Source: CAYLSO01 sp964386525
GTDB lineage: Bacteria > Eisenbacteria > RBG-16-71-46 > DASYSL01
Assembly (NCBI GenBank): GCA_964386525.1
Contig: CAYLSO010000305.1
Location: 1 to 18,230 of the forward strand
Length of the DNA: 18,230 nt
Reading direction: 5' to 3'
Each line of letters begins with the position of its first letter. Within the stretch, counting starts at the first letter, position 1. Positions 17,883 through 18,230 of the stretch are shown here, in pieces. The position numbers and the translations under genes are program-made. The notes beneath the pieces are model-generated. The model saw only the letters and a program-made list of their open reading frames with translations. It searched no databases and was not told where the DNA came from.

Positions 17883-18230
17883 TCAGGGCACGAGCTTGAC
17901 GCTCCTCATCTCGCCGACGAACTCCTCGCCCTCGTCCGACCTCACGGTGACGAAGTAGCTCACCATCGTCCCCGGGGCCAGGCCCTTCACGGGCAGCGCC
18001 GCGTCGGCCTCGACTTCGGTGTCGCCGGCGCGCAGCCCCATGGACAGCCGCTGGAATTCCCGGCCGGCGGCGCGGAAGTACAGGCGCATCTCCGACACGC
18101 GGATCGGCATCGGGCTGCGCAGGCGGGCGCGCACCACCGGCGGCTGCGCGATGGAGGCCGCGCCGAGCAGCTCCTGCCAGACGACCGGCTCGGGGCTGCG
18201 GCCGAACTCCGCGGTCGCGTAGAGCTCCTG
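17883..18230 (-). CDS. Unrecognised protein, C-terminal 115 residues; possible Ig/FN3-like beta-sandwich
   Basis: The frame is open from the right edge of the window to the stop at 17883, so the N-terminus lies outside. The visible part begins QELYATAEFGRSPEP. From about visible residue 30 it has alternating hydrophobic strands (VVRARLRSP, VSEMRLYFRAAG, ALPVKGLAPGTMVSYFVTV, FVGEMRSVKLVP). The GLAPGTMVSYFVTVRSDEG pattern resembles strands of fibronectin III or similar Ig-like domains, which are often at the C-terminus of secreted or periplasmic proteins. An ATG at 18137 exists, but it sits in the middle of an evidently continuing protein and is unlikely to be the start. I do not recognise the family. 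A terminator-like hairpin follows. Confidence 0.65.
   Translation of the reverse strand, partial: QELYATAEFGRSPEPVVWQELLGAASIAQPPVVRARLRSPMPIRVSEMRLYFRAAGREFQRLSMGLRAGDTEVEADAALPVKGLAPGTMVSYFVTVRSDEGEEFVGEMRSVKLVP

Overview
This is an ordinary-looking chromosomal segment of a very GC-rich bacterium (roughly 70-75 % G+C by eye). Every convincing gene is on the minus strand, so the map reads right to left. The gene set is housekeeping: no tRNA, rRNA, CRISPR array, insertion sequence or phage gene was seen. The content (HslUV, XerC, TopA with four zinc ribbons, Smg, and a SecA with a long insertion like that of Bacteroidetes-type SecA) points to an uncultured high-GC Gram-negative-type lineage, perhaps one allied to the FCB superphylum, Eisenbacteria or the former Deltaproteobacteria. 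That placement is an inference and is weak.

Right edge (17883-18230): the C-terminal end of an unrecognised protein, followed by a strong terminator-like hairpin. Next come comEC (DNA uptake channel, 17711-15273) and a purine cluster: purN, a HAD-family hydrolase, purC, purH, guaA, then a CTP-dependent diacylglycerol/polyprenol-kinase-like membrane protein (15257-9164). From purN to the last gene, each start codon overlaps the previous stop by exactly four bases (GTGA, TTGA or ATGA), five junctions in a row. This strongly suggests one translationally coupled operon. PurN, PurC and PurH catalyse steps from GAR to IMP, and GuaA completes GMP.

Middle (9090-7713): a TPR-repeat protein and a small cold-shock protein. 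The cold-shock gene has its own recognisable promoter and a hairpin downstream.

Left half (7575-1): secA, smg, topA, xerC, hslV and hslU, packed closely or overlapping. This resembles the widespread topA-(trmFO)-xerC-hslV-hslU neighbourhood, but trmFO is absent between topA and xerC. A good sigma70-like promoter sits so close to the secA ATG that the mRNA may be leaderless. hslU is cut by the left edge and carries an unusual N-terminal extension of about 64 residues.

I found no clear new biological system. The points most worth a second look are the probable leaderless secA, the HslU extension, the altered IMP-cyclohydrolase pocket of PurH, and the unknown HAD enzyme and lipid kinase built into the purine operon.
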